Positions 8,741 through 18,543 of a stretch of DNA of 64,000 nucleotides are shown here, piece after piece. Source of the stretch: DATBAX01 sp963723765. GTDB taxonomy: Bacteria; Acidobacteriota; Terriglobia; Terriglobales; Acidobacteriaceae. A program made the translations under genes and the position numbers. The DNA is taken from NCBI GenBank assembly GCA_963723765.1, contig CAVRSD010000003.1, forward strand, positions 806,001 to 870,000, in the 5' to 3' direction. Positions within the stretch are counted from its first letter, which is position 1. The number at the start of each line of letters is the position of its first letter. Below the pieces are notes generated by a model that was given only the letters and a program-made list of their open reading frames with translations, was not told where the DNA came from and did not search any database.

Positions 8741-9198
8741 ATGGGTTCCTTCTTCCCCATCATCCCTCGTTTGCCGGTTAATACTCTGCTGCTCCGGGTT
8801 TCGTGGATTGATAAGGCGAACTGCTGTACCCATGATCCAACTCAGGATCGGGAGTATAACTTTAGTATGTCGTTTTGCTGTATTTCGTTTTACTCGGTGC
8901 GATGTTCAATAGTCAATCGCTATCCGCCAAACTCTGCGTACCTTCCACGCCAGCGCTAATTTGTTTTAGTTGTCAAATTGGGATTCGAGGTTGCCTTATG
9001 CGCTTTATCGCACCTGTGTGCCCCGATGCATAGGCTGTATCCAACGAAAGTACGGACTCTGCAACGATCTTGTGCGTTCTTCATAGATCGCTGCGAAACA
9101 ATCAGGTATATTGGCGGCAGCATTTTGGGGCTGTTGTAACTGTAAGCCACTCTATTGCGTAAGCAATCTCAGTAACTGTTCAGCTATCAACGTCTTTC
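8741..9198. other. Divergent intergenic region, no gene seen
   Basis: About 460 bases lie between the YXWGXW gene (-) and the secreted-protein gene (+), so promoters for both should be here. I find no ORF with protein-like character, no RNA gene and no clear hairpin. The extended in-frame ORF of the minus-strand gene reaches 8833, but its extra 31 codons lack signal-peptide or conserved character. Confidence 0.5.
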
Positions 9199-9879
9199 AT
9201 GGGGCACAATTCATTGCAAATCACACGTACCATTCTCACAGGTATTTTGTCAGCGGGAAGCATGCTTGCTCCGCTCCTGGCTCGGGCCCAGGAAGTGCAG
9301 GTGAATCCTAATGCGCCCCCGGCGCTTCCTTCCGCTCCGTCGATGTCGATTAAACCCTATCACTCGATCACCGCTGGCCAACGAGTTCACTGGATCATCA
9401 CCAATACCATCGACCCGGCTGAGTTGACCATCGGTGTCGTTAGCGCAGGGATTGAAACTGCCGAAAACTCCCCCAAGGAATATGGTCCATCGTGGTCAGG
9501 CTTCGGCAAACGCTATGGCATCCGGCTCAGCACCGTGGCAACCAGCAATGTGATGGAAGCTGGGCTGGGCAGCATTTGGGGGGAAGACCCTCGCTATTTC
9601 CCTTCGTATTCTCAAACCTTCAAAGGCCGAATTAAAAATGTGGTGGTCTCGACCATTCTTACGCACAATCGCAATGGCGAATTCAGTCCCGCCTATGCTC
9701 GTTATATAGCCATTCCCGGGAGTAACTTCCTGTCCAACACCTGGCGGGCCGATAGCGAAGCTAACACCACCGATGCTCTTGAGCGGACGGTGTGGGGGTT
9801 CCTGGGACAGATGGGTAGCAATGCATTCAGCGAATTCTGGCCGGATTTTCGTCGGCGTGTGCTTCACGGAAAACCCTAG
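9199..9879 (+). CDS. Secreted hypothetical protein, acidobacterial type
   Basis: The 226-residue protein has an N-terminal signal sequence (ITRTILTGILSAGSMLAPLL, cleavage after ARA). Its mature part contains conserved-looking blocks: WIITNTIDPAELTIGVVSAG, YGPSWSGFGKRYGIRL, EDPRYFPS and a C-terminal NAFSEFWPDFRRRVL. The alternating short helices and Gly-rich turns suggest a small outer-membrane-associated or periplasmic protein. I recognise the general family from acidobacterial genomes but know no function for it. Confidence 0.75.
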   Translation: MGHNSLQITRTILTGILSAGSMLAPLLARAQEVQVNPNAPPALPSAPSMSIKPYHSITAGQRVHWIITNTIDPAELTIGVVSAGIETAENSPKEYGPSWSGFGKRYGIRLSTVATSNVMEAGLGSIWGEDPRYFPSYSQTFKGRIKNVVVSTILTHNRNGEFSPAYARYIAIPGSNFLSNTWRADSEANTTDALERTVWGFLGQMGSNAFSEFWPDFRRRVLHGKP

Positions 9880-10304
9880 ACTACGGAACGGGATCGCAGC
9901 GAAGGCCGGCGGGACGTGGAATTTTTCGTCCAAAAATTAAGAAGCGCCCCAGATCCTTTCGGATCGCAGGACGCCCGAACAGCCCTCCCCCAGAACTGCT
10001 CATCCACAAGATACTTCCCTGCAATAAAGCCGTAAATTGCACCCTCGTGCCATCCCCTGGCACGAACCGGTCATCATCGCGAGCGAGCACTTCCCAAGAT
10101 ACCGTTGAAAGTGTGCAGCGCTTTGCACGGCGGAGGCCTTCCCACTCTCCTTGGAATCATCCAAGTCTTTGTATTTCATTGAGATAGGGTAGGCACCAAT
10201 TTGGCAGACAGCATGCACGAATTAAGTCGCTTGGACTTGTCTTGCCTAAATTCGACGGTATCAGGACAACGCGGTCTCCATACCTGCATCGAAGCAGCAC
10301 GAAT
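9880..10304. other. Intergenic region, nothing identified
   Basis: The stretch of about 425 bases before the PEP-CTERM gene has no ORF with convincing composition, no tRNA and no strong hairpin. It presumably carries the promoter of the downstream gene. Confidence 0.4.
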
Positions 10305-10751
10305 ATGAAGTGCTCTGTTATTTTGCTTATGAGACGATTCGTTCTGCTGTTGCTGCTCGCAATGCCCGCCATGGCCTTCGCGGATAGCAGTCTTATATCT
10401 CAGAATCATGGTCGCACGGTCAGGGAGACCAGCAACGGAGACCCCCAAGGCGTCCTCTTCCACAGCTCATTCAGCGGTCCGCACACGCTAGAGAATGCCG
10501 TCCGTATTAGGACCACCTCGAGCAGTCGACTATTGAGTGGCATTATCACCGGAACTTACGAAGGGATTTCGGTCGGGGCCAAATCCGTAGGGTCAAAGGT
10601 TAGCGGGGGCATCCTTAGTGGATCCCTCGCCCGGGGTACAGTTCCCGAACCCGGCACTCTAGGCTTGTTAGGCACGGGATTATTGGCCATTGCGGGGCTG
10701 GTGAGGCGCAGATCAAGGGCGAAAGCGACTTCTAGTCCAGACCGCAGTTAA
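10305..10751 (+). CDS. Small PEP-CTERM sorting-signal protein
   Basis: The 148-residue protein starts with a signal peptide (FVLLLLLAMPAMAFA) and ends with a PEP-CTERM tripartite signal: VPEPGTLGLLGTGLLAIAG followed by the Arg-rich VRRRSR tail. Exosortase/archaeosortase-type enzymes recognise such tails and anchor or export the protein with exopolysaccharide; no exosortase gene is in this window. The mature middle is Ser/Gly/Thr-rich (GSKVSGGILSGSLARG) and without known domain. The start could be the ATG at 10305 or at 10329; the longer reading up to 10242 adds residues that do not look like a signal peptide. A good terminator follows. Confidence 0.8.
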   Translation: MKCSVILLMRRFVLLLLLAMPAMAFADSSLISQNHGRTVRETSNGDPQGVLFHSSFSGPHTLENAVRIRTTSSSRLLSGIITGTYEGISVGAKSVGSKVSGGILSGSLARGTVPEPGTLGLLGTGLLAIAGLVRRRSRAKATSSPDRS

Positions 10752-10782
10752 CTCCGCCAGAAAATTACACAGTACCGAATCA

Positions 10783-10806
10783 GCCCCGTCTCCCAGCGGG
10801 GCTTTT
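10783..10806 (+). terminator. Rho-independent terminator after the PEP-CTERM gene
   Basis: GCCCCG (10783-10788) pairs with CGGGGC (10797-10802) across an 8-base loop and is followed by TTTT. Confidence 0.8.
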
Positions 10807-10953
10807 CGTTGTCTTATCGAGCTTCCTCTCTCCATCCCATTTCGATTCAAGGCGCAATCGACGCGGTACTGCCGGTTACTCCAGTAACGGGCTAAACGGG
10901 GATTACCGTTGACCGTTACCGCAGGTGTCCTTAAATTCGCAACAGGGGGTTGT

Positions 10954-11205
10954 ATGAAGGACATTCATGAGGTCTTGCGCGTAAAACAAGCCAGGTTTGC
11001 TCAATTGGGCAAACAAATTGACCTATTGCAGCAGGCTGCCGAAAAGCTGCGTGAAGTCGCCCCACTATTGGCCGAGAACGAAGACGACGACAGCGCGGTA
11101 CTTGCGGAAGTGGATGAGTCACGGATGGCTGCCCGGGTTGGCGCAGCGCCCACCGAACAGCCGGCTCCCGCAAAGCCACGTGGAGTGGCTCCTCGCTGGC
11201 CTTAA
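10954..11205 (+). CDS. Small conserved acidobacterial protein (MKDIHEVLR type)
   Basis: The 83-residue protein starts MKDIHEVLRVKQARFAQLGK and continues with a heptad-like helix (IDLLQQAAEKLREVAPLLAE), an acidic stretch (NEDDDSA) and a Pro/Ala-rich tail. The ATG at 10954 follows a GGGGG ribosome site; an in-frame GTG-type start at 10909 would add unrelated residues. Proteins with this N-terminus recur beside regulatory genes in Acidobacteriota, but their function is not known to me. It ends 68 bases before the PilZ gene and is probably co-transcribed with it. Confidence 0.75.
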   Translation: MKDIHEVLRVKQARFAQLGKQIDLLQQAAEKLREVAPLLAENEDDDSAVLAEVDESRMAARVGAAPTEQPAPAKPRGVAPRWP

Positions 11206-11273
11206 TCGAGGATTGAACTCGCAGGTTGAACTCATAGGTAGCGCCGTTCAGTTGACGGAGCATTTGGCAAGAT

Positions 11274-12401
11274 ATGGGATTTCAGGCACTTCTAGTTTCC
11301 AAGGACGACCAGGCTGTCGCTACCCTGACTCCGGTTCTTTCCGGTTTCGGAGTAGGTGCGCAGTCCTGCAGCTATTCGGAAGCTCTCTGCCGGGTCACCG
11401 AACAAAAATACGACGCGGTCATCATCGACTTTGACGATCCGCACAGCGCTGCTCTGGTGCTGCAAAGCACCGAACAGGCTTCCGCCGGAAACGGCGCCAT
11501 CACCATTGCCCTGCTGAGCGACAAGACGAAAGTTCGCAATGTATTTGGCGCGGGCGCAAACTTCGTGTTGTATAAACCAGTTTCCGCCGAGCAGGCGCAG
11601 GCGACTCTGCGAGCAGCAACCGCGTTGATCAAACGCGAACGCCGTGGTTCCTTCCGTGTTCCGGTGCAAATTCCAGTACAACTCCGGGTGCAGAACGGCA
11701 CCGAGATTGAAGGCATCCTGCTCGATTTGAGCGAGGACGGCATGGATGTACTGGCCGCGCAGCCCACTTATCCCTCGGCTGCGATCATCGCTAACTTCAC
11801 TTTGCCTGAATCGACCACCGAAATCGAAGTGCGGGGCGAAGTCGCCTGGGCAAACCCAAATGGACAATCGGGAGTCCGCTTCATCGATTTATCCGAGGGT
11901 CTTCGTGCCTGTTTGCAGACCTGGGTGCTGGCCCATGCGCAGGAGCTTCCACCGGAAGAGCCAGAGCCGGTGGCGCATTGCAAACTAACCGATCTGAGCC
12001 TGGGTGGATGTTACGTAGAAACCGAATCTCCCTTTCCCGAACGCTCCGGAATTATCCTCTGCCTGAAAGCTGAAGACATGGAAGTGCAAGCCGAGGGCAT
12101 GGTGCGAGTCATGCATCCCGGATTTGGCATGGGCATTGAGTTCGCCGCGCGAACCGCGGAACAGCGCTCGCAAGTCGAACACTTTATCGGATTCCTCAGC
12201 GGCCGTCCCGGAACCACGCCGGAATTATTGATTATGCCCCGTGCTCTGGAAGCCCCTGGCGACGCGAGTTCGGAAGAACATCGCGGAGAAGAACTGGAAG
12301 ATCAACTGCTCGATCTGCTGCGCAATCACGAATCGCTAGGCCAGGAAGAATTCCTGCAAGCTCTGCGAAGGCAACGCAATTCGGAAGAAGTGCAAGCCTG
12401 A
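11274..12401 (+). CDS. Receiver-like protein with two PilZ domains
   Basis: The 375-residue protein has three parts. Residues 1-120 look like a degenerate response-regulator fold (ALLVSKDDQAVATLTPVL, then YDAVIIDFDD, then a late YKPVSAEQ resembling the KP motif). A first PilZ domain (about 122-215) has the c-di-GMP motifs RGSFR and DLSEDG. A second PilZ-like domain (about 230-310) keeps DLSLGG but shows no RxxxR before it. The C-terminus is acidic and helical. It probably senses c-di-GMP and acts by protein contact, as there is no DNA-binding domain. It is linked to the small upstream gene. Confidence 0.85.
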   Translation: MGFQALLVSKDDQAVATLTPVLSGFGVGAQSCSYSEALCRVTEQKYDAVIIDFDDPHSAALVLQSTEQASAGNGAITIALLSDKTKVRNVFGAGANFVLYKPVSAEQAQATLRAATALIKRERRGSFRVPVQIPVQLRVQNGTEIEGILLDLSEDGMDVLAAQPTYPSAAIIANFTLPESTTEIEVRGEVAWANPNGQSGVRFIDLSEGLRACLQTWVLAHAQELPPEEPEPVAHCKLTDLSLGGCYVETESPFPERSGIILCLKAEDMEVQAEGMVRVMHPGFGMGIEFAARTAEQRSQVEHFIGFLSGRPGTTPELLIMPRALEAPGDASSEEHRGEELEDQLLDLLRNHESLGQEEFLQALRRQRNSEEVQA

Positions 12402-12424
12402 GCGTTCTGTTCTCAACCCGCCGA

Positions 12425-13300
12425 TTAGCGAGCCTGCGGTTTCCACTTCTTCAAAAACGCCAACAGATCCTGCGGCCCTAAATTACGGGCGTTTTCAAAC
12501 TCCCCGTTCTTCTGACTGAAAAGAAGCTTCCCGCTGCCGTCGAGGACGGCCAATCCCGGAATCCCGCGCTTCATGGGCACTTGATATTCGTCCATTAAAT
12601 CCTGGTTCTTCTCGCCTCTGCCTACATCGACGTGGACGACTTCGTAATTCTGCGCCAGCACCACGGCGAGATCAGCACGATGAAATGCCGCGTCCAGTAC
12701 GTGGCAATCAAAGCACCAGTTGGCTCCGAACACCACGATGACGCGTTTGTGAGCCTTCGAAGCTTCGAGCAAGGCATGCTTGATCTCAGCATGCGCATCG
12801 GTGCCGGGGTGGTAAATGTCTTTATCGGTGGATGTCGGCTGCAATAAGCGGGCAGGATTGGTCCGCTGTTCCACGACCATGCGCCATTGCTCGCCCTGCA
12901 GTTGCCAGATCTGCCCTTCAGTGATGTACACCGTCTGCGCCGGAGAAGATGCCGCGGATTGAATCTCGGCTTGGAAGAAGACGCTTTGCAGGTCGCGCTG
13001 CGGCGAATCCGTTTTAGTGATGTCAACTTTCAGCTTCCGCACCTTGAGCCCAGTCCAAAAAGCGACGTCTGCGTCGATGTCGATCACCCCGGCGGGAGTC
13101 GTGATCTTGGTGGCCGGAGTCATGCTATACAGCGTCCTCAACACCGTGGGATCACCGCTGATCAATACGCTTTTCCATTGCTCCACTGGCACCGAGACCG
13201 CCGTCGCCGCAGCACTCTGCGCGCTGCAAGTTAGTGCATGGCTCATCATCATTAGCAGACTGGCAATAGCGGCGATGCTCCGCAGCGCGTGGATCTTCAT
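12425..13300 (-). CDS. Exported thioredoxin-family protein
   Basis: The ATG at 13300 gives a signal peptide (MKIHALRSIAAIASLLMMM, cleavage after CSA) and a protein of 291 residues; a start 6 codons upstream is less likely. Residues about 30-160 form a SnoaL/NTF2-like region (WKSVLISGDPTVLRTLYSM, then VYITEGQIWQLQGEQWRMV). A thioredoxin fold follows with the active site GANWCFDCHVLD and a PMKRGIPGLAVLDGSGKLL segment containing the cis-proline region. The combination suggests a periplasmic thiol oxidoreductase with an extra N-terminal domain. It is divergent from the large membrane protein gene at 13525. Confidence 0.85.
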   Translation of the reverse strand: MKIHALRSIAAIASLLMMMSHALTCSAQSAAATAVSVPVEQWKSVLISGDPTVLRTLYSMTPATKITTPAGVIDIDADVAFWTGLKVRKLKVDITKTDSPQRDLQSVFFQAEIQSAASSPAQTVYITEGQIWQLQGEQWRMVVEQRTNPARLLQPTSTDKDIYHPGTDAHAEIKHALLEASKAHKRVIVVFGANWCFDCHVLDAAFHRADLAVVLAQNYEVVHVDVGRGEKNQDLMDEYQVPMKRGIPGLAVLDGSGKLLFSQKNGEFENARNLGPQDLLAFLKKWKPQAR

Positions 13301-13524
13301 TGAGCTTCTCCCTGACACTCCGCGAGTATATCCGAGCCGGCAAAGCTTTCCCGGAAGGTTTGCGGTATCCTCGTTGACTGCGCAGATGCATCACGAATGC
13401 AGATGCACGACGAATCTGGAGAAGACCGCCCCTGAAACCCGATTCCGCCAAAACACCGGAGAGAACCAGATTCGCTGGAACCGCGAGCTCTGCTTGCGGA
13501 GGAAATCCTCTGTTCCCTTGGCCC

Positions 13525-15165
13525 TTGATCGTCATCATGGCCACAGCATTTTTGGTGGTCCTGCCGTGGTGCTTCCAGGGCATCCCTGCCGGTCATGATT
13601 TTGAGTTCCATCTGAATTCCTGGATGGAAGTGCTCGGACAATGGAAGCAAGGCGTTCTTTATCCGCGCTGGGCGGCGCTGGCGAACCACGGATTCGGCGA
13701 GCCGCGCTTCATCTTCTATCCCCCCGCCTCCTGGACGCTGGGAGCAGCCCTGGGCGCGGTCCTCCCTTGGAAAGTAGTTCCTGGAGCTTATGTTTGGATC
13801 GTCCTCACGCTCTCCGGCTGCTCGATGTTTTTGCTGGCCAGAAACTGGCTCAGCCGGCGCGACGCCATCTTCGCAGCCGCCTTGTATGCGGTAAATCCCT
13901 ATCACCTGGTCATCGTGTATTGGCGAAGCGCCTTTGCCGAATTGCTGGGAGCTATTCTGCTGCCGTTACTTGTCTTGTATGTGCTGCGCTTGGCAGAAAA
14001 AGGGCAAACGGTGGTTGTTCCGCTGGGTCTGATTGTTGCCGCCGCCTGGCTGACCGACCTTCCTGTGGCAGTAATGTTGACCTACTCGCTTGCTCTGCTA
14101 CTGATTATTCTGGCCATCATGCGACGATCGGCGCGAGTCCTGCTCTATGGCGCTGCGGCCATACTGTTGGGTGCGACACTGGCCGCGTTCTATTTGATTC
14201 CGGCGATTTACGAACAGAAGTGGGTTGATATTGCCAGCGCACTATTGCCGGGAGTACGTCCTCAAGAAAACTTCCTGTTCACTACGATCATCAACTATCC
14301 CAAACACAACCTCTTCAATCTACTGGTATCGATGGTTGCATTCGCCCAACTGTTTGCACTTGCGGGAGCGGTATTGTTGTCATGGCGAAAGCGGCGCGAA
14401 ACTCAGCCGCTTTGGTGGATACTGATTTTTTGGGCTTCCGCAATCACGCTTCTGCTGTTTCCCATCACCAACCTGGCGTGGGAACATTTGCCGAAATTGC
14501 GCTTCATGCAACTGCCATGGCGCTGGCTGCTCTGCCTGAATGTGAGCTTCGCACTACTTTTGACCATGGCCTGGCGACGCTGGGTACCGAGGGCCTTGCT
14601 CGGTGTTGCCATGTTGCTGGTGCTGGCGGCGGGCTGGTCGATTGTTCAGCCGCGATGGTGGAACGGTAGTGTTAAATCGCAGAAAGAGCCGAGTCCTCTG
14701 TCTACCATGCTGGCTGACCAGACAACCGGCAAAGGCTACGACGGCACCGATGAGTACTTGCCGGCCGATGGCGATGCCTATGCAGTCAAACGGGACGCAC
14801 CGCTGGTGAAGCTTGCAGATGATGACAAAGATAATGGCCAAGCGCGAGTCCAGATAGAAAAGTGGACTGCCGAATCGAAATCCTTCACCGCCAGCGTGAG
14901 CCAGCCGGGCAACCTGGTTCTGCGGCTCTTTACTTATCCGGCATGGAAGGCCGAGGTGAACGGTCAAGCAGTCGAGACCGATAACCAGGACTACACCGGA
15001 CAGATGCTGATTCCCGTGGACGCGGGAGAGAGCCGCGTCCGTGTTACTTTGATCCGCACCTGGGATCGAACTTTGGGCAACACAATTTCCTCTTTGACGT
15101 CTCTGCTCGTCGTTGGTTTACTGTTATGGCAAAGGAAACAGCGATTAGCTCAGAGCAAAGCTTGA
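13525..15165 (+). CDS. Large polytopic membrane protein (6-pyruvoyl-tetrahydropterin synthase-related / GT-C-like)
   Basis: The protein of about 546 residues has ten or more hydrophobic helices and starts with PAGHDFEFHLNSWMEVLGQW...YPRW, the pattern of the 'PTPS-related' membrane family. That family resembles GT-C glycosyltransferases: an acidic DxE-type motif follows the first helix, and a soluble C-terminal beta domain covers about 400-520. The name comes from a domain label; no pterin chemistry is implied. The called start is TTG at 13525, but the frame stays open upstream to 13378, so a short cytoplasmic extension is possible. It may transfer sugars from lipid carriers at the membrane (inference). 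Confidence 0.75.
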   Translation: MIVIMATAFLVVLPWCFQGIPAGHDFEFHLNSWMEVLGQWKQGVLYPRWAALANHGFGEPRFIFYPPASWTLGAALGAVLPWKVVPGAYVWIVLTLSGCSMFLLARNWLSRRDAIFAAALYAVNPYHLVIVYWRSAFAELLGAILLPLLVLYVLRLAEKGQTVVVPLGLIVAAAWLTDLPVAVMLTYSLALLLIILAIMRRSARVLLYGAAAILLGATLAAFYLIPAIYEQKWVDIASALLPGVRPQENFLFTTIINYPKHNLFNLLVSMVAFAQLFALAGAVLLSWRKRRETQPLWWILIFWASAITLLLFPITNLAWEHLPKLRFMQLPWRWLLCLNVSFALLLTMAWRRWVPRALLGVAMLLVLAAGWSIVQPRWWNGSVKSQKEPSPLSTMLADQTTGKGYDGTDEYLPADGDAYAVKRDAPLVKLADDDKDNGQARVQIEKWTAESKSFTASVSQPGNLVLRLFTYPAWKAEVNGQAVETDNQDYTGQMLIPVDAGESRVRVTLIRTWDRTLGNTISSLTSLLVVGLLLWQRKQRLAQSKA

Positions 15166-15204
15166 ATAGCTTTAAACTAACTATGCCATGAAACCAATCA
15201 GGTC

Positions 15205-15835
15205 ATGATAAAACGCATTCTGATCGCGACATCCAACCCAGGGAAGCTGCGTGACTTTGCCGGCATCGCCTCGCCGATGGGAATTGAGATTGCCGGCGTC
15301 CCGAACTTTTCTTCCCTTCCCGTGGTCGTTGAAGACGGCCTTACTTTCGAAGCCAACGCTCGTAAAAAAGCTGATAGCTATAGCTTGTCTGTTCCCGGCG
15401 AACTGGTGCTGGCGGATGACTCTGGCCTCGAAGTGGACGCGCTCCGCGGCGCTCCGGGCATCCATTCTGCTCGATATGCAGCCGACGAGCCGCATCTGGC
15501 GGAGGAACAATACTGACGACGAGGCCAACAACTCCCGCCTGATCCGCGAACTGGCAGCTATTCCACCGGAAAAACGAACGGGACGTTTTGTTTGCCTCAT
15601 CGCCGCCGCCCGCGATGGTCAGACTTTGCAAGTATTTCGCGGCCGCGCCGAAGGAATTATTCTCGACAAACCGCTGGGATCAAATGGTTTTGGCTATGAC
15701 CCGCTGTTCTATTTTCCGCAGATCGGAAAAACATTCGCCGAGTTAACCGCTGAAGAGAAGGCAAAATACAGCCATCGCGGGGCCGCATTCCGGCAATTTC
15801 TGGAATGGATTTCTTCGGACCGCAGTGAACCTTAG
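15205..15835 (+). CDS. rdgB: dITP/XTP pyrophosphatase RdgB (Ham1), frameshifted as read
   Basis: RdgB hydrolyses non-canonical purine NTPs to monophosphates and clears the nucleotide pool. The first frame carries IATSNPGKLRDFAG, VVEDGLTFEANARKKA, LADDSGLEVDALRGAPGIHS and ARYA, then hits TGA at 15514. The second frame continues exactly where the family does: NTDDEANNSRLIRELA, GRFVCLIAAARDG, KPLGSNGFGYDPLF and YSHRGAAFRQFL. Removing one base near 15508 joins them into a normal protein of 209 residues. The gene starts 39 bases after the membrane protein gene. Either the frameshift is a sequencing insertion, or the gene is broken here. Confidence 0.9.
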
Positions 15836-15902
15836 CCCGAAATGCGATTCAGTGCTTCATTTTTTGGATTAAAGTGATGTCTCGAAACTTGGTCCGCCAT
15901 CC

Positions 15903-15932
15903 TTGACTTCGCTTCTCCCGCGCCAACATAAT
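15903..15932 (+). promoter_or_regulatory. Candidate sigma-70 promoter of the sdh operon
   Basis: TTGACT (15903-15908) and CATAAT (15927-15932) are 18 bases apart and lie 45 bases before the sdhC start. No operator is recognisable. Confidence 0.55.
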
Positions 15933-15976
15933 AAAGGGTTCTCTATTCACTTTTGAACCAACAAGGAAAGTGCTCC

Positions 15977-16718
15977 GTGGCGACAACGGCAAATACGGAA
16001 GTGCAGGCGAGTAACAGACAGGGCGTGGCTCCCCTGCGCGCCGGTCAGGGATATTCCTTCCTGCTGCGTCGCTTGCACTCGCTCAGTGGAGTGATTCCCA
16101 TCGGGGCTTTTCTGGTGGAGCATTTTATTTCTAACGCATTTCGCCACTCGCGGGCCGGAAGCTTATGCCAAGCAAGTGGCTTTTCTTTCCAGCTTTCCGT
16201 TTGTGATTGGGTTGGAGCTGTTTGGCATTTGGCTGCCGATTCTTTATCACGCCTTGTACGGGTTCTACATCTGGTATCGCGGCGACAGCAATGTGGCTGA
16301 GTACCCGTGGTCTGGCAACTGGATGTACACCGCGCAGCGTTATACCGGCGGGATCACCTTTGCCTACATCATTTGGCACACCTGGCATCTGCGCTTCTCC
16401 GGCGTTCATCTGCTCAGCCATCCTGACGCTGCGTTCGCGAAAGTGCAGATGGAATTCCTGAGCCCATGGGCGGTCGCTTTCTATGCCGTCGGTATCGTCT
16501 GCGCCTCTTGGCATTTTGCCTACGGATTGTGGCTGTTCGCCGCAAAGTGGGGGATCACGTCAGGCGATCGCGCTCGGCGAAGGTTTGGCTATGTGTGCAT
16601 GGTGATCGGTCTGAGTTTTGTGCTGGTAGGCGCGGTCACGATGTATTCGTTTTTGAACACGCCGCCACAGTACAAGACGGTTCGAAAGTTACGTGCAGGA
16701 ATAGATTTCGACAATTAG
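15977..16718 (+). CDS. sdhC: Succinate dehydrogenase cytochrome b subunit, frameshifted as read
   Basis: The gene encodes the membrane cytochrome b (b558 type, one-protein anchor) of succinate dehydrogenase. The start is GTG at 15977 after AAGGAAAG. The first frame gives GQGYSFLLRRLHSLSGVIPIG and FLVEHFISNAF, then goes out of frame near 16142. Dropping one base there continues into ATRGPEAYAKQVAFLSSFPF, IGLELFGIWLPILYHALYG, IIWHTWHLRFSGVH and ASWHFAYGLWLFAAKWG. The result has 246 residues, five membrane helices and histidines placed to bind heme. It precedes sdhA by 44 bases. Confidence 0.9.
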
Positions 16719-16762
16719 CAAATATCTGGGCATTTGCCCGGGCAGATTGGGATCCGAGTTAG

Positions 16763-18533
16763 ATGGCAGCAAATCCGAAAATTATCGTGATCGGCGGCGG
16801 GCTGGCCGGTCTGTCGGCGGTGATAAAAATCGCTGAGATGGGCGGCGAGGTGGATCTGTTCTCGATCGTTCCAGTGAAGCGCTCCCATTCCGTCTGTGCG
16901 CAGGGCGGGATCAACGCGGCCAAGAACCTGAAGGGCGAAGGCGATTCCACCTGGCAGCACCTCGACGATACGGTATACGGCGGCGATTTTCTGGCCAACC
17001 AGACACCGGTAAAAAATATGTGCGATGCCGCTCCCGGCATCATCGATCTGCTGGATCGCATGGGCGTGCCCTTTAACCGCACTCCAGAAGGACTACTCGA
17101 TTTCCGCCGCTTTGGTGGCACGCTGATGCATCGCACGGCATTTGCCGGGGCGACCACCGGACAGCAGCTTCTCTATGCACTCGATGAGCAAGTCCGGCGT
17201 TACGAGTCGGAAGGAAAAGTTAAAAAATACGAACACTGGGAGTTTTTGTCGGCGGTGCTTGATTCGAACAAAGTCTGCCGCGGCATTTGCGCCATGGACC
17301 TGCGTTCCATGGAAGTACGCACCTTCCCTGCCGACGCCATCATCATTGCCGACCGGCGGCATCGGCGCGATTTTCGGCAAGTCAACGAACTCCGTGGTTT
17401 GCACCGGGTCAGCGCAGTCAGCGCTTTATCAGCAAGGATGCTATTACGCGAATGGTGAATTTATTCAGGTGCATCCCACTTCGATTCCTGGCGAAGACAA
17501 ACTGCGCCTGATGTCGGAATCTGCTCGCGGTGAGGGTGGACGCGTGTGGGTGCCTAAGACTCCGGGCGACAAGCGCGATGCGGTTTCAATTCCGGAAAAA
17601 GAACGTTGGTATTTCCTCGAAGAGTGGTATCCGAAGTACGGCAACCTGGTGCCGCGCGATGTCGCAACCCGTGCAATCTTCAAGGTGGTCTATGAACACA
17701 ACCTCGGCATCGACGGTAAGCCGATGGTTTATTTCGACCTGACGCACATCGACAGCGCAACTTTGGATCGCAAGCTGGAAGGCATTCTCGAAATCTACGA
17801 GAAGTTTGTCGGAGACGATCCCCGCAAAGTGCCGATGAAGATTTTCCCCGGCATGCACTACACCATGGGCGGCTTGTGGGTGGATTTCAATCAGGCCACG
17901 AATATTCCTGGAGTCTATGCGGCGGGCGAGTGCGAATATCAATATCACGGGGCCAACCGGCTGGGGGCTAACTCATTAGTCTCCTGCATCTTCGGCGGGT
18001 TCACTGCCGGGCCCAATGCGGTGCGGTACGCACGCAATCTTCAATCAGCGCCGAGTAATGGCCACTTTGAGGCCGAACGCAAGAAGCAGGAAGAAAACAA
18101 TGCCACGCTGATGAGTTCGGACGGCAAGGAGAATCCTTTTAGTTTGTGGCGCGAGTTGGGCGAGTTGATGACGAAGGACTGCACCGTCATTCGCTACAAC
18201 AAGAATTTGAAAGGCACAGACGCCAAACTGGTGGAACTGTTGGAACGGTTCCGGCACGTCAATTTAAGCGATAAGTCACAATGGGCGAATACTTCGGTGA
18301 TTTTTACTCGCCAGCTTTACAACATGCTGCAACTGTCGCGCGTGATTGCGCAAGGCGCCGGCATGCGGGATGAATCCCGTGGGGCGCACTACAAGCCCGA
18401 CTTCCCCGATCGCGATGACAAGAATTGGCTTAAGACCACCAAAGCGTATTTCGCGCCGGATGCCGATGAGCCGAAATTTGAATTCGAGCCGGTGGATGTG
18501 TCGCTGGTGCCGCCAAGGCCGAGGAAGTATTGA
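16763..18533 (+). CDS. sdhA: Succinate dehydrogenase flavoprotein subunit, frameshifted as read
   Basis: SdhA oxidises succinate to fumarate on covalently bound FAD. The N-terminus has the Rossmann motif IIVIGGGLAGLSAVIKIAEM and the FAD-attachment region KRSHSVCAQGGINAAKN. Near 17351 one extra base ends the first frame. Removing it restores ADAIIIATGGIGAIFGKSTN, then QVHPTSI, the catalytic loop ESARGEGGRVW, FPGMHYTMGGLW and GECEYQYHGANRLGANSL. The reconstructed protein has 589 residues, as expected for the Bacillus-like class. It pairs with sdhB at 18896; a palindromic repeat and a small membrane-protein gene lie between them. Confidence 0.95.
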
Positions 18534-18543
18534 GTTTGCAATA

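Noticed and set aside
15508..17351. Programmed ribosomal frameshifting in rdgB, sdhC and sdhA
   Set aside because: The sites share no slippery heptamer or downstream structure, and homologues are read without frameshift.
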